In this document: positions 25,529-37,211 of the stretch, piece by piece
How positions within the stretch are numbered: position 1 is the first letter of the stretch
Layout of the letters: every line of letters starts with the position of its first letter
Source of the DNA: Narthecium ossifragum
Lineage: Eukaryota; Streptophyta; Magnoliopsida; Dioscoreales; Nartheciaceae
Reading direction: 5' to 3'
Assembly: GCA_963920575.1 (NCBI GenBank)
Contig: OY986965.1
Coordinates: 31,490,007-31,554,006, forward strand
Length of the DNA: 64,000 bases
The notes under the pieces: model-generated
The model's input: only the letters and a program-made list of their open reading frames with translations
The model's database searches: none
What the model was told of the DNA's origin: nothing
Program-made: the position numbers and the translations under genes

Positions 25529-27106
25529 ACGTGCTGACATTCTGGTCCTAATACTAGGGCATGCATCCTTGATTCCGTGTGATTGTACCTTAGGTTGAAT
25601 TTCCTTGTCTGGAATGGAATTGTTGCAGTTTGTTATCTGCATCTGTACTTCGGCTCGATCTTGTTCTGTCACTCTGCGATTAAGGTGTGGCTCAGTTGAA
25701 GTCAATGTTTCCATGTTGTAGCTCCTGTATCTTCTGTTCACTACAGCAATTGATGTAGCATGCTCTTACAGGCCTATGATGCCTACCTCTCTGCAGTTCA
25801 TGGAACTACATGCACAATGGTTTTATAGAATTCACAAGCAATCACTTAGCAGGGAACATTACTCATGGATATGAAGGGGTGCCATGCTACTTTGTGGTCG
25901 ATGTGGATGTAGCCAATTCATATTAACTACCCTCGATGTCTTGTGATTAGGTTCATGCCCCAAAGTTTTAGGTGGATTTTTGGAATATCAATGCTTGACG
26001 TGCTGGAACTTTAACTTAAGCTAACTCGAATGAACGTGATAGGCGCCTCTGGAACAGAGAGTATCGTCAAGTTTGTCTTCAGCGAGCTGAATTATCTACC
26101 TGAAATACAAAAACACTCGATGGGCACTTACCAAGAGACGTCGGTTCTACAATTCTCCCTTTGCTCGGCATCATAATGAGCTTTAAGATGCAGAAAATCA
26201 ATTAATTCCGCTAAAACATTTGCATTTGATTGACAACAAGTATCCAAAGACAACATAAACATGGCCCAAATTTCTCTGTTCGAGCTTCATTCCCTCTCTT
26301 ATCATTGGTTACCAGCTGCTTGCAGATCCTAGATGCTGTACTCTAGTACAAGTAAAATAACTAGATAAGGAGGAACAAGAAACTCATAACACTAACCAAC
26401 AAGCCTAGATCATCTACTTCCAGAATCTGGAAGTCCTACTTATCGTTCCTGCCAACAGTCTAATCAGTTATAACAAGTTCACGCAGATTCCTTACCAAAC
26501 TGTCAAAAAATCTTTCCCAACATTTTTTATTAAACTAGGAAAATTCTGAAGCAGAAGAAAATATAAGACAACAGGAAAAACATATTGCTTGAGAGGACAA
26601 TGGCATATGTAGAATAAGTCAGTCAGACTTCTAAAAAAATCATTCTGTATGCAGCCTCTCCAAAGTGGACCATTGCTTGCCAGACCAATTTCCCAGTACA
26701 GATGAAATGAGGACTTATGTTGAAATACTCGATCTCTTTTATCTATAATCATCTCACTTTCATGAAACATGCAGGTCAATGTCCACATAGAGCATTTTTA
26801 AGAGAGGTCGTCTTCTCTGAAGAACAACTTTCTACAACACACAGCAGGATGCCATCACCATTTTCAAGTGATTATGAAGCACCAAGCAAGCACAGGCAGA
26901 AAACAAGACAAGGGATTACAGCTCAAGCTGTAAGGTTACAAATGACAACTTATCAACATTGATCAAGAATTAGAAGAAGACTTTACAGTTGCAGCTATTT
27001 GATACACAGATATTATGTACAAGCAAGTTTCCACGTGCAATTTGGCATTCCGTGGCAAAACCCTTGGAATAAGCCCGTGAACAGCTAAGGACAAGAGAAG
27101 TAATGA
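25529..27106. other. Convergent intergenic region, HMGB1 and AIRP2 3' flanks
   Basis: No conserved coding sequence, tRNA or repeat array is seen. The small ORFs here have no recognisable product. Confidence 0.5.
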
Positions 27107-28894
27107 CTAGCATAAGAGTGATAAACTGAAACGAGTGGTGTAGGAAGCAAAAACAGGATCAGGAGCTATAAGAGGTAATTTATCTACATACATGAACAGC
27201 CTTTCAATATTCTCTGGACCAATGATAGCCATGTCAACAATTTCATGATTTTCAGTGTAGATCCAAAGATCAGAAGAATTCACTCTCTTGAGACTATCCC
27301 GACAAAAGGGGCACGACTGAGACCTTCCACGCCTGATTTAGAAAAGAAAAGAAAAGAAAAGAAAAAAGACAGAAGAATCAACTATCACGCTAAACTGAAA
27401 AAAAGAAAAGAAAAGAAAAGAAAAGAAAACAGATTGGTTTTGGCAAAGTGCATACCAATCCCGATAGCATTTCATGCACATTGAGTGGTTACAACTGGGC
27501 AAGACAACCCTAGTATTCAACTCCATGCAGATTCCACACTCGTCCTCTCTTTCAATATCAGCTTCAGATAGCTTGTCCTTGTCTGTCCCATGAGGCTTCT
27601 TATATTTTCTAAAAAAAACGTCTCTTTGTTTCCGATCTTCCACATCAGTGATTCCTTTCTGGAGTTGCAGCAGAGAGGGAAATATGATACCTGCCAATGC
27701 ATAATGTAAGTCCCGATCGAGAACAAAAGGGCAGAGCACAAACATGCCTTGGTGACACGGCAAGCCCCTCACATAACAAAGCACAGGAGGAAGCTTAAGC
27801 TGTTGCAACAAAGGTGATGACTTTGGTCAATGGTCGGTCAGTTGGAAGAAACTGACCATAGAACTGTCTGATGCTTGCTTTGCGCTCCCGAATGTACATT
27901 GTTGTGGTCTCCCCATCTGCGTAAGCCTGCAACAACAGTTCAGCAGTGATTCATGATGGAAGGAACCAGGGAACGAAGATTTTTGTCGCGCGCGGAGGGA
28001 AGGGAAATAACAATGAAGAACCTTGTAGATGAGGATCCTAATCAGGCCGAGGGCGCCCGCCAGGCGACAATTGGTCCATTGCACAAGGAAGAGGAGGAAG
28101 TGAGCTGCCCTACTGTAAGACAGCCTAATCTGGAGGAAGGAACCATCACCTTCCCTGAGACAGTCCGAAGCCCTGACAGGTGTTGGAAAGTAAACCAACA
28201 TATTAGAGTTGGATTAGGATAGATTTATTTGCTGTTTTGATTAGAAATCTAATTAGAGTTGGAATTCTAGTTTCGTTATGAAACCGATCTATATAAATGG
28301 GTATATGAGTATGTAGATTTGATGAAATTGAGATTAGAGATTAACAAACGCTGTTAGTTTAGAGTGAAAAAAACAGAGGCGTCCTCTGCTCGTAAGCAAA
28401 GCTTTTGTTATTTCGTTTCTTCCTCAATAAAGTTTCGTCTTTGGTGTTACTCCCCCCTCTCTCTACCGTACTGCTCTCTCTCCTTATTTAAATCTCTTCA
28501 CTATTCTCCATATTCTCTCCTATACACACAAATAACAACAGCCACCAATATCAGTTGTGATCACTAGGCGAACAAGCATGAAAGATACTATAAGCCCTAG
28601 AACAAGGCAGGAATGCACGAAGACAGACCAGAGAGGCGCAAGCAATTTTCTCGAGTTTGAAGGGAGAATCTCAGTGTAGTTTGTTGATGATGATGATGAT
28701 GATGGCCGTGGGAATGGCATCGAGTTACCGTATTTTCCCAAATAGAAGGAGGAGCACGAAGTAGTTAAAAGAAACGTAAAAAGAAGGAAGGGAGGAGGAG
28801 GAGGAGGAGGAGGGCATACGTACAGAGTATTGGCGTGGTGGATATCGGCCTCCAGTGATTTGAGAGAGTCTTTGAACGTCGTCGTCTTTGGCAT
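27107..28894 (-). CDS. AIRP2: RING-type E3 ubiquitin ligase, AIRP2 type
   Basis: Five exons on the minus strand: 28824-28894, 28022-28172, 27857-27926, 27456-27690, 27107-27332; 250 residues (Arabidopsis AIRP2 is about 240). N terminus MPKTTTFKDSLKSLEADI, then RLSYSRAAHFLLFLVQWTNC and LAGALGLIRILIYK, both strongly AIRP2-like. A C3HC4 RING covers 149-186, with ligands C149, C152, C164, H166, C169, C172, C183 and C186; the RING is split between exons 4 and 5 at Trp176. AIRP2 is a cytosolic E3 that promotes abscisic acid and drought responses in Arabidopsis; the same role here is inferred. Intron 1 contains a probable LTR insertion. An ORF running past exon 4 into a pyrimidine-rich intron is read-through, not protein. 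Confidence 0.93.
28181..28540 (+). mobile_element. Probable solo LTR in intron 1 of AIRP2
   Basis: Begins TGTTGGAAAG and ends TAACAACA. It has a TATA box (TCTATATAAATGGG, near 28288) and an AATAAA at 28426 in the right order for an LTR. Just beyond the right end, aatatcagttgtgatc weakly resembles a tRNA-Met primer-binding site. No matching target-site duplication was found, so the ends are provisional. It lies opposite to the host gene and starts 9 bases from the host acceptor. Confidence 0.5.
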
Positions 28895-29751
28895 GGTATC
28901 CAATCCTTCCTTCCTTCCTTCCTTCCTCAGATCCGAAGAAGACACTTATTAATTTTACCTAAGGATCGAACAAGGGGCCGGCCTTTCTTGATGATCTCCT
29001 TTAAATCCTCCACCTTTGGCTGGCTCTCTTCCACCTCCACCCGCCACTCCCAGTCAGTCCACCAGCAGAAAAGAAGGGCGTGGACAAACAGAAGCCCATT
29101 TCACCTCACCTCACCAAAAGGCACCACGCCACCACCGACTATCGTCGCCCAGCGGAAACACATGAAAAAACCACATAAAGCAGGCACGCACCAACCTACA
29201 GACACGTGTCTGGCGGCGGCAAAAGAGAAGACGCGATACGTCAGGGATTGAGTTGAGCAAGCAAAGTCCGGCCCCGCCCCGACCCCCATCACGAAGTATT
29301 CACTAGTCTAGATGTGTATAGTGTATACGTGGGCAGCTGGGAGGTGCTATTCACCTAAAATTATTTTGACGGGGGTTGGTGGGGTTCGCAAAATATTAAT
29401 AAAAAGGTCGTAGAAGCTTCAACATGATATATGATCGATCATGTTATATTAGATGGTGGATGCAACCTCCTTCTTCTTCTTCTGGTCGGCCTTTTCCAAT
29501 ATTGTCCAAAAACAATAGAATGATTGACTGGTGCAGATTAGTAGCTTGATACATACAGCTAATATAACTGCAAAGCAACGAAGAGGAAACAGGAGGAATA
29601 AAGTGAGGTAAGAATGCGAAAAAACGATTTAGATGTGATTGGCTGCTCATTATGGCTAGCTTCCTCTTTTGGGTACGCAACCAACATAATAATTCCTCTC
29701 CTTATTATCTTATCCATCACGTCATCACGTACACGTACACAGACTGTATGA

Positions 29752-30107
29752 ATATAATAAAAGCACTGATTTGTGCGCATGCTGATCTGACATACATCAG
29801 CATGTGTATTACACATGTCACAATCAATAGTCAAAGTACTGATTCTTTCATTTATTTCATCGATAATGGGCTACCGATGAGATAGATGAAGCTATCGATA
29901 GTGAGCTACTGATACATACAATCGGTAGCCTACTACCGATCCTTTCATCTATCTTATGGGTAGTATATCGGTAATGGAATACCACTATATTCAATCAGTA
30001 GTCAAGTACTGATATCTTCATCTATCCTATCGATAGTGGGCTACCGATAGAATAGGTGAAAGAATCGATACTTGACCACCTGTCCATGTGCACGAATCTT
30101 TATTCAT
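29752..30107. mobile_element. ATCGGTAG-repeat element, copy A
   Basis: Inverted ends: aataaaagcactgatttgtg on the left and, reversed, tgaataaagattcgtgcaca on the right. The inside is a chain of degenerate palindromic units such as tcggtagcctactaccgat and ctatcgatagtgggctaccg. No ORF. The end sequence and repeat unit are shared with copies B, C and D. Confidence 0.65.
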
Positions 30108-30308
30108 ATAATAATATACTTGCTTTCTACCGCATATGATCTCTATGTTTCTTCTATTTCTTTCTTTGCATTGACCACCCGCTCGTTAAAAGAAAGGTAA
30201 CAACCAGCTCGTTAAAAGGTATCTCTGAATAAACACTCGTCGGATTAACCCAAATCCTAAATTTTATAAAATCATCTTGTGAATTCCACAAAACGTCTAT
30301 TCACCTTA

Positions 30309-30984
30309 GGGCGTTTGGTTGGTGGAATCACGTGATGCATGGGATCGTAGGATGCATGCATCGGACAGTAGATTCACGTGTTTGTCTTTTGGATCAGCAG
30401 ATGCACTCTGTTCATATATATATATATATATACTAGTGGGGTTCCCTGCCACTTGACAGGGTAACCACCATCTCCCCTCATAACTCCCCACTAACCCCTC
30501 CTAACTCTCCCCTCCCCCACTATTACCCCTCCACATCAGCAGCCACATAGGATATATCTGCCACGTAGGACGCCAGCTAGGACAAACCAAAGATTAACTT
30601 CTTAACCATCCTGCTATATAAGGATGATAAATGTTCATAACATTATATGAATTTTATATGAATAATATTAAAATATATTCAATAAAGTTAGGTAAACGTT
30701 AAAATTATGTGAACATTATTTTAATCTCAATAAAGTCATTATATTATTTTAATCTCAATAATATATACATATATAATTCATATAATGTTCACATAATTTT
30801 AACGTTTACATAAATTTATTGAATATATTTTAATATATATTATTCATATAATGTTATATATATTATTCATATAATATTCATATAATGATGTGATAAAGTT
30901 AAATTTTAATATATATATTAAAAATTTTAATGTATATATATATATTAAAATTTAACTTTATTGCATCATTAGATAAACATTATA

Positions 30985-31036
<52 letters not shown>

Positions 31037-31296
31037 AGATTAAAATAATATAATAACTTTATTGAGATTAAAATAATATTCACATAATTTTAATGTTTAC
31101 GTAACTTTATTGAATATATTTTAAAATGTTCGCAGGATATATAGAAAATACACCGCAGATGGATGCATCACGTTCTGGCCGTTTAATACGATACTCTATT
31201 TTAACCTCAAAACGCATCATACGATGCATGCATCAGCTGATACATGGGTCAACCAAACAGGAGATCGTAGGCATATTCACTGAACCAAACATGCCC
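30309..31296. mobile_element. Harbinger/Tourist-like MITE with nested Helitron
   Basis: Starts GGGCGTTTGGTT and its right end, reversed, reads GGGCATGTTTGGTT. Both ends are flanked by TTA (30306-30308 and 31297-31299), the 3-bp target duplication typical of PIF/Harbinger MITEs. Subterminal TGATGCATG motifs and a very AT-rich centre with long inverted repeats. The Helitron at 30433-30627 accounts for 195 bp. Confidence 0.75.
30433..30627 (-). mobile_element. Mini-Helitron H1
   Basis: On the minus strand it starts TCATCCTTATATAG, preceded by A, and ends with hairpin CCCTG-tcaagtgg-CAGGG, seven bases, then CTAG followed by T. TC start, 3' hairpin, CTAG end and A/T insertion are the full set of Helitron marks. 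No coding sequence. Confidence 0.75.
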
Positions 31297-32428
31297 TTAA
31301 GCTAAAAGTGGGTGCAACAGACTCTTGTGGATTCTAACAAGTGTTTCATAATTTAATAAAGAGAAAGGAGGTGAATATTTCTTTTCTTTTTAAGCCTTTT
31401 GTCGCTAGATACCCCAGTTGGTTGTTTGAACGGTCCTTGCTGTTCTTGCAGCCTGAAGAGTGGTGGAAGACGAGTACAACAAAACATAACCTCATCAATC
31501 CTAACCCCATTTTAAAAGAAATTCTCTCCTAAGACTTTACAAGCATTGCACTTATAGTCCACGGACCATGCAATGATAACTACTAGACGTAAAATAAAGT
31601 GCAAAACCAACAGAAGGTGATTTGAAAACCATTGTGCTACCGCTGCAAGTTGCATCAGTACCAATCAGGCCTCCTTGATGCTTAACAATCTGGTGGAGAA
31701 GTTTCATATAATAAAGGCAATTTGGGTAATAAATTTTGTCGGCTGAAGTAGCATCAACAGAACCTTTGTGCCACACCCAATTGAGAAAGTGGTCACGTAA
31801 ACTTCAATCCAAACATAATTGGCAATAATATGAAGCTGAACAAATACAAGTCAGTCCAGGTTATCATCTACAGTAAGATGAATAGTGCAAGCAATAACCT
31901 GACTATAACTATGCTTTAAGGATCTTGTGACGTATTCGTTTGTCCAGAACTCCTTGACACCTTGGAAAATTTTCTCTGCAATACAACTCATAACAAACAG
32001 AATACAACTCGTGCTTTGAGGGATCTTGATAAACCTAGATAGGAGGATAAGAAGAAAATTGACACTAGTTACAAAAGGAAAGGAAAGCATAAAAGCAAAA
32101 CAGTCAATTGTCCAAATGCAAAACAGAAACACAAATAACTCTCGCATTGTCCACACATACTAGAAGAAGAAAAAGGAGCATGTAAACAAAACAATGAGCA
32201 AGAACTTACTCAGTTAATGAACAGGACACCTCTTGTTCTCTTCATGTCTGTCATTCCAGTTTGTCTGAGTGAAGAGCAATCCCATGCGGCAATCTCCTCA
32301 TATACAGTTCTCTAGTAAGACTAGAATAGCTTAAATACAGGCGGGAGTTCTGCAGAAGCAAAAGACCAGTCACCAATAACTGATCATCAAACAACCTCAA
32401 GCTTGCATAACAACAACTATTCAAGACT

Positions 32429-34303
32429 CTACCTCCTATGGATTGAAGAAAATAATCCAATATACTTGTCTCTAGCTTGCATTGAACAAAAAACATAATT
32501 TAAGAAAATGTTACTAGGAAAGAACCCTGTAAGAGCATACCATTCATGAAGATGTCGTTGACCAAAGCGTCTTTGCCTTTTCTGAAATGAGCACAGAGCC
32601 TCAACATATTCAGCCTCACCAAAATCAGGCCAAAGGGAATCAGAAAAGAAAAGCTCTGCATATGCTGATTGCCATAGCAAGAAGTTGCTCAACCTTAGCT
32701 CACCGCTAGTTCGAATAAGCAGGTCAGGATTAGGGTAGTTTCCTATACAATTTGTTTGTAGTTCTTCCGCAATCAAAGACTCGGTGACGTCTTTTGGATC
32801 AAGCAACCTTTGCTTTACTTTCTGAGCAATTTTTTTACATGCTTGCACAATGTCCTGCCGTCCACTATAGCTAATTGCAACAGTCAGTTCAAGCTGTGAG
32901 TTTGTCTTCGTCATTGCCTCTACTTCTTTTGCAAACTTTTGTAAAGATTTGGGGAGTCTAGAGGAGTCACCAATTATGCACACCCGAATGCGTTCCCTAT
33001 TCATCACCGAACTAGTAATTAAAACATTATACTTATACCTTCCACCTACAATTCGGTCGATTAGCTTGTGATTTGAAAGCATGACATGCCAAAACATCCT
33101 AGATGCATGAAAAGAGTTCATTAGGCCACTTTGCTCAGCCAATAACCAGCATTTGTCCACAATAATGTCAGTGAGTGACTATGTAGTGTGGGAGAGAAAG
33201 AGCACGACATGGAGTGAATGCAGATTTCCTATAGCAAAAACTAATCATCTTCTTTCTTCAATTGGATGCTTTGCTACTCCATAGAACAAAAAGCACACGG
33301 CTACTTTGTTTCAGTTACTAGCCCTCGTGGTTAACTAAAAAATAAAAAAAGAAAAAGAAAAACAAAGAAGCACACGGTAGCATGCTTGAGATTTTATTAA
33401 CCACCCTGGCAATCTCGTTCATGGAGAAGAGGAGCCTATGACATCCTGCAGATGAAAGCCCCATTTCCTGTTCGTACTTGCTATAATGTTAGGGACGTGT
33501 AATTCTCTCTAACTTTGATGATAGGTGCAAATGAATAATGTCATCTCAGCGACTCTCACGAGTTCATTGCTTGGTTAAAAACAAGATAGCTAAAAAGGAC
33601 AAGCCCCTGAATTTTTGTCAAACAAAAAGCAGAACTTTTCTTAACCTAATTTCTTGTTTCAACATACCTCAGGAAATCGGCCATGCTGTCCTTGAGAAGT
33701 TTTTCGAACAGCATCATCAGGAAATCGACCTCGGCCTGCAACGTATCAGGAGCCATCATCAGAGGTAGGCGCTGCTGTGTCGAGGAGCAAATTAAAGAAG
33801 GCAAAAGGCGCAACCTTGGGACGAAGCCAGTTTTCGGAGGAGAAGGCGAAGACGGTGAGGGCTCGGATACCCCAACTGCAGGAGAGCCGGACGGTCTCCC
33901 TGAGGGAGCGGTAGCCGGCCTGGTGGCCCGCGGATACAGGAAGGCCCTTGGCCCTCGCCCACCTGGAGTTACCGTCCATGATTACCGCCACGTGCCTCGG
34001 AAGCAACTCCCGGCGCAAACACGGCGGCAGCGGGTACCCTCCTTTTGTCCACTCTCCGTCCCCCTCCTCCTCGATCTCCAACACGGATGTTTGAGCCGCA
34101 GAAACACGGGGATCCTCCCGAGGGGGGGAGGGCTCGAGGGAGGTGAGATGGGGGCGAATAAGAGGAGATGAGCGAGGGGAGGTGGCTGAGAATGGTGACG
34201 GCGCCATCCTGAAAACAGCACCAGCACCAGCACCGGTAGGAGGAGGGATGGGGCTGTTGAGGATGATGGCATTAGGTATATTGAAGAAGCGAAGAGAGAT
34301 CAT
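32429..34303 (-). CDS. cis-Prenyltransferase, plastid type
   Basis: Three exons on the minus strand: 33815-34303, 33668-33735, 32429-32996; 374 residues. The start is the first ATG (MISLRFFN); the first 100 or so residues are rich in Ser, Pro and Ala and look like a transit peptide. The catalytic block [17 protein letters not shown] has the essential Asp at D110, followed by [48 protein letters not shown] (RTSGE pyrophosphate motif) and [12 protein letters not shown]. The family condenses isopentenyl diphosphate in Z configuration to make dolichol-type or shorter prenyl diphosphates; product length cannot be read here. The end is uncertain: a GT within the W codon of HLHEW could be a donor, or translation may continue about 25 residues to the stop at 32429, as modelled. 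Confidence 0.88.
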
Positions 34304-35279
34304 GGCTGGCGATGAGCACCCCGCTCTGCGACCCCGGAGAGAGGAAGAGGCAGCAATGCAATGGTTTGGCAAATTCCCAGTCTGGCTGGCTTAACCCGAT
34401 GACCGACCAACATCCAAACTCGTCGCGTTGTGTTCGATTTGAGTGAGCTTCATTAGGATTTAGGCCGCCCCACAACACGCACGCACTCTCGTTGAAGAAT
34501 CCCGATAATACCCATTACCCACCGCCGGTTGCGTTGGTTCCCTCCTCTCCTATGAGGAGAATAAGAGGGACGGGAGGGAGTCACGGGACCCAGAGGAAAA
34601 CGAAGCAGCCATCTTTTGTACTCCCCTATGAGATGAGCCACAAGATGTTACTCTGTAATTCACCCAAAATTGGATGTCGACTGCCTACACCGCCACCTCA
34701 TCTTCTCTACAGTTAGACAACCACGGCATGAATAAAGATTGATGTACATGTCTTGTGCATTAGTCACGGTAGTGTTTTTATTGGATGAGGATGAGATTTT
34801 TTGGGAGCCCCATATAGCCCACAAATTTGCTTTTGATTCACCTTCTAGCGCAGAGCTGGCTGCAATGACTTCCCTGTCTCTAGCTAAACAATTAAGCCTC
34901 AAACCTGACCAGATCGCGCAAAACTACCCTGTCGTCGGATGCCTGGACACATCCACCAGCAGCATCACATTCGCCCCATTCCTCTGTACCTTCACTTCTA
35001 CCAATTTGCTTGCTCCTCAATCACTCTCACAGTCTCACAGATAAAAATTTGCTCTGCTGGTGAAAACACACCTCCTTCGCCTTAGCCACGTCCAACCACC
35101 CCATTAATTCATAAGATTAGCATTGTAGAATCCACTTTATCCATAAAATAATATGTAGGTCTTTTAATCAGAGGTTCATCCAAAATCCATGCATCAACTT
35201 GCTTTCCAGAGGTGGCCGCCCTGTTTGTTTGTGAAAAGGTTTAAGAACCTATAAGAAGCATGAGAGAAGAAGACAAAGA

Positions 35280-35660
35280 ATTGGGTTTTCCTCAGCTTAA
35301 CAATTAGCTTGAGGTGTATGTGTATATATATTAAGAAACAAAAGGAACGTTACAATCTTCACATAGGATATGGACAATTAGTTGTCATCTCCTAAGTCTT
35401 TCCTTTCTTGGAAGATTTCATGTGCTGACTGGAACTTTCATTATTGGTCTTTCCTTCTTTGAAGGATTTATTATTATGACAAGAGCCATTTAAGGAGCTC
35501 ACAGGGATACTCTCAACATCCCCCTCAAGCTGATCGTGGATGGAGAAACGGTGAGCTTGGATCGGAGGAAGGTAAATTGAGAGCGCGACAAGCTTTTAGT
35601 AAACACATCGGCAATTTACAAGGTGGAAGGAACAAACTGAACTCCAATGGCATTTTGATT
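35280..35660 (-). mobile_element. Possible Copia-type LTR retrotransposon remnant
   Basis: The run from ttgggttttcctcagc through actctcaacatccccctcaa then gctgatcgtgg resembles the junction of a plant Copia LTR with internal sequence, reverse orientation. No ORF survives. Recognition is from memory of the pattern. Confidence 0.35.
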
Positions 35661-36169
35661 AATTGTACGCGCTTTTACATATATATCTCGCCTGTCTTCT
35701 TGCTACGCTGTGTTTCACGTTTAGAGTGTCTATAATATTTCCAGATCCTTTTATCAGTCGTCTTCCGTGATCGAACTCCAATGGCATTTCGATTGCTAAT
35801 TAAGGCACCCACCCATCCACGAAAAAACTTCGTAATGTATCTCATCAAGCTTCTAAGCTCGTATCTAAAATGAGCCGAGCCTGTTGACTTCTCTTTAATT
35901 TAGACTCGAAATGGAAACCGAGCCGAGCTTGATGATCAGCAAGGCAAGCGGCTCAATCAAGGTCGGCTAGCTCAAAGCTCGATTTACGGCTGGCATAACC
36001 CCACTGTAACATATATATCTTCCTAATCGGCACTCTCGATATCGCAAGCCATGACGTACATCTCTCGACCATTTCACAGATCCCCTTCTCTTGCCTATTG
36101 TTTCTCCGACTAATTTACTTCACAGATCAGATCTCTTTCTCTTATTTTCCTCCGTCTAGTTTTCATCTA

Positions 36170-36450
36170 TTTTACAAAAAATGATGATTTATGTACATGG
36201 TCGAAACCATGTATATTACACACATGGTCTAATTGGCAGTGAGGTATTGATTGATTGTTCTAATCGGTACCTCACTACCGATTGAATGTACCAATGTTCG
36301 AATTGGTAGTGAGGTACCGATTAAATGATTAAATCCATCGATACTTCACTACTGATGGAATATATTAATTAATCGGTACCTCACTATCGATCATGTGCAT
36401 TGCACATGCCACGTAGCCATGCACACAAAACTTTTTCCTTTTTATAAAAG
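36170..36450. mobile_element. ATCGGTAG-repeat element, copy B
   Basis: Left end ttttacaaaaaatgatgatttatgtacatgg; right end gccatgcacacaaaac followed by ttataaaa. Interior units include tcggtacctcactaccgat and ggtagtgaggtaccgat. Copy C follows at once, sharing the ttttataaaaga end. Confidence 0.6.
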
Positions 36451-36797
36451 ATCTTTGATTTGTGTGCATGCCCACGTGGTATGTGTATTACACATGCTGC
36501 GAATCGGTAATGGGATATCGATACTCTATTCGGTAGCCCATCGATGGATTAGATCAATGAATCGGTAGCTCACTACGAATTCAATTATTCATTTAATTCA
36601 TCAATACTGAGATACCGATAGAATATGTCAACCAATCGGTAGCTTATTGCCGGTACTATTCAATCGGTAGTCCATTGTCTATTTATTGATCTAATTCATC
36701 GATACCGATGGACTAGATGATAGAATCAGTAATGTACCACTGATTCGTGACATGACATGTGTAATGTCATATGTCCATGTATATAAAATTTTATTCT
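36440..36797. mobile_element. ATCGGTAG-repeat element, copy C
   Basis: Begins tttataaaagatctttgatt then tgtgtgcatgcccacg; the right end, reversed, reads ttttgtaaaagaataaaatt. Interior units include atcggtagctcactac and tcgatactctattcggtag. It ends about 415 bp before the ABCG31 start codon. Confidence 0.6.
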
Positions 36798-37155
36798 TTT
36801 ACAAAATCTGGTAAGGGAAAACCCTCACTCTCATCCATCTCCAAAGACTCCTCTTCCCATACTACTACTTCTTCCCGGATCGATTCAAATCGTCGTAGCG
36901 CGGTTCGAGCTCGGCTCGGCTCGAAATTAATCAACCAGATCAGATCGGATCGGCTCGAAGGAGCTTGTGATCAAGCCCGGCTCGATATACACACCTATAT
37001 GGCTATATTTACCTATAAAAGGCAAAACTGGCAACCCAAACGACGTGAGATTGATTACTCTAGCCCAGAACAGATCCTGCACCTGCCTGTATCTCTGTAT
37101 TCATCATCATCTTCGTCAATCGTGATCCCCTGTCAACAAGCGCTTTCCTCCCCCC

Positions 37156-37187
37156 GACCGACCGACCGACCGACCGACCGACCGACC
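37156..37187 (+). repeat. (GACC)8 microsatellite in the ABCG31 leader
   Basis: Eight perfect GACC units end 24 bp before the ABCG31 ATG. Confidence 0.95.
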
Positions 37188-37211
37188 GATCCAGAGAGGA
37201 GGGTGCGGAAC

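Larger units (their letters stand above)
28895..32428. other. Intergenic region rich in transposons
   Basis: Holds the AIRP2 promoter and leader (a TTCC repeat near 28907-28924), an ATCGGTAG-type element (29752-30107) and a Harbinger-like MITE with a nested Helitron (30309-31296). The stretch from 31300 to 32428 is the 3' flank of the cis-prenyltransferase gene. No further gene is supported. Confidence 0.6.
34304..37211. other. Divergent intergenic region between cis-prenyltransferase and ABCG31
   Basis: Contains the cis-prenyltransferase promoter, a probable Copia-like remnant (about 35280-35660), GAGCCGAGC-rich segments (35850-36000 and 36895-36990), two abutting ATCGGTAG elements, and the ABCG31 promoter and leader. 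Confidence 0.6.

Noticed and set aside
27338..27455. Extension of the RING ORF (YALCQNQSVFF and onward)
   Set aside because: It runs into an intron with AAAAG repeats; splicing at the Trp codon restores RSQSCPFC and completes the RING.
28895..29300. Small ORFs upstream of AIRP2
   Set aside because: No recognisable domain or codon pattern; the region is promoter and leader.
32432..33160. Separate 243-codon ORF starting MDKCWLL
   Set aside because: Its first 50 or so codons are intron; the conserved part begins at the acceptor before 32996.
36771..37211. N-terminal extension of ABCG31 (an open frame begins 441 bases before the chosen ATG)
   Set aside because: The extra sequence crosses the MITE end, GAGCTCGGCTCG repeats and the GACC repeat; the family N terminus starts at [10 protein letters not shown].
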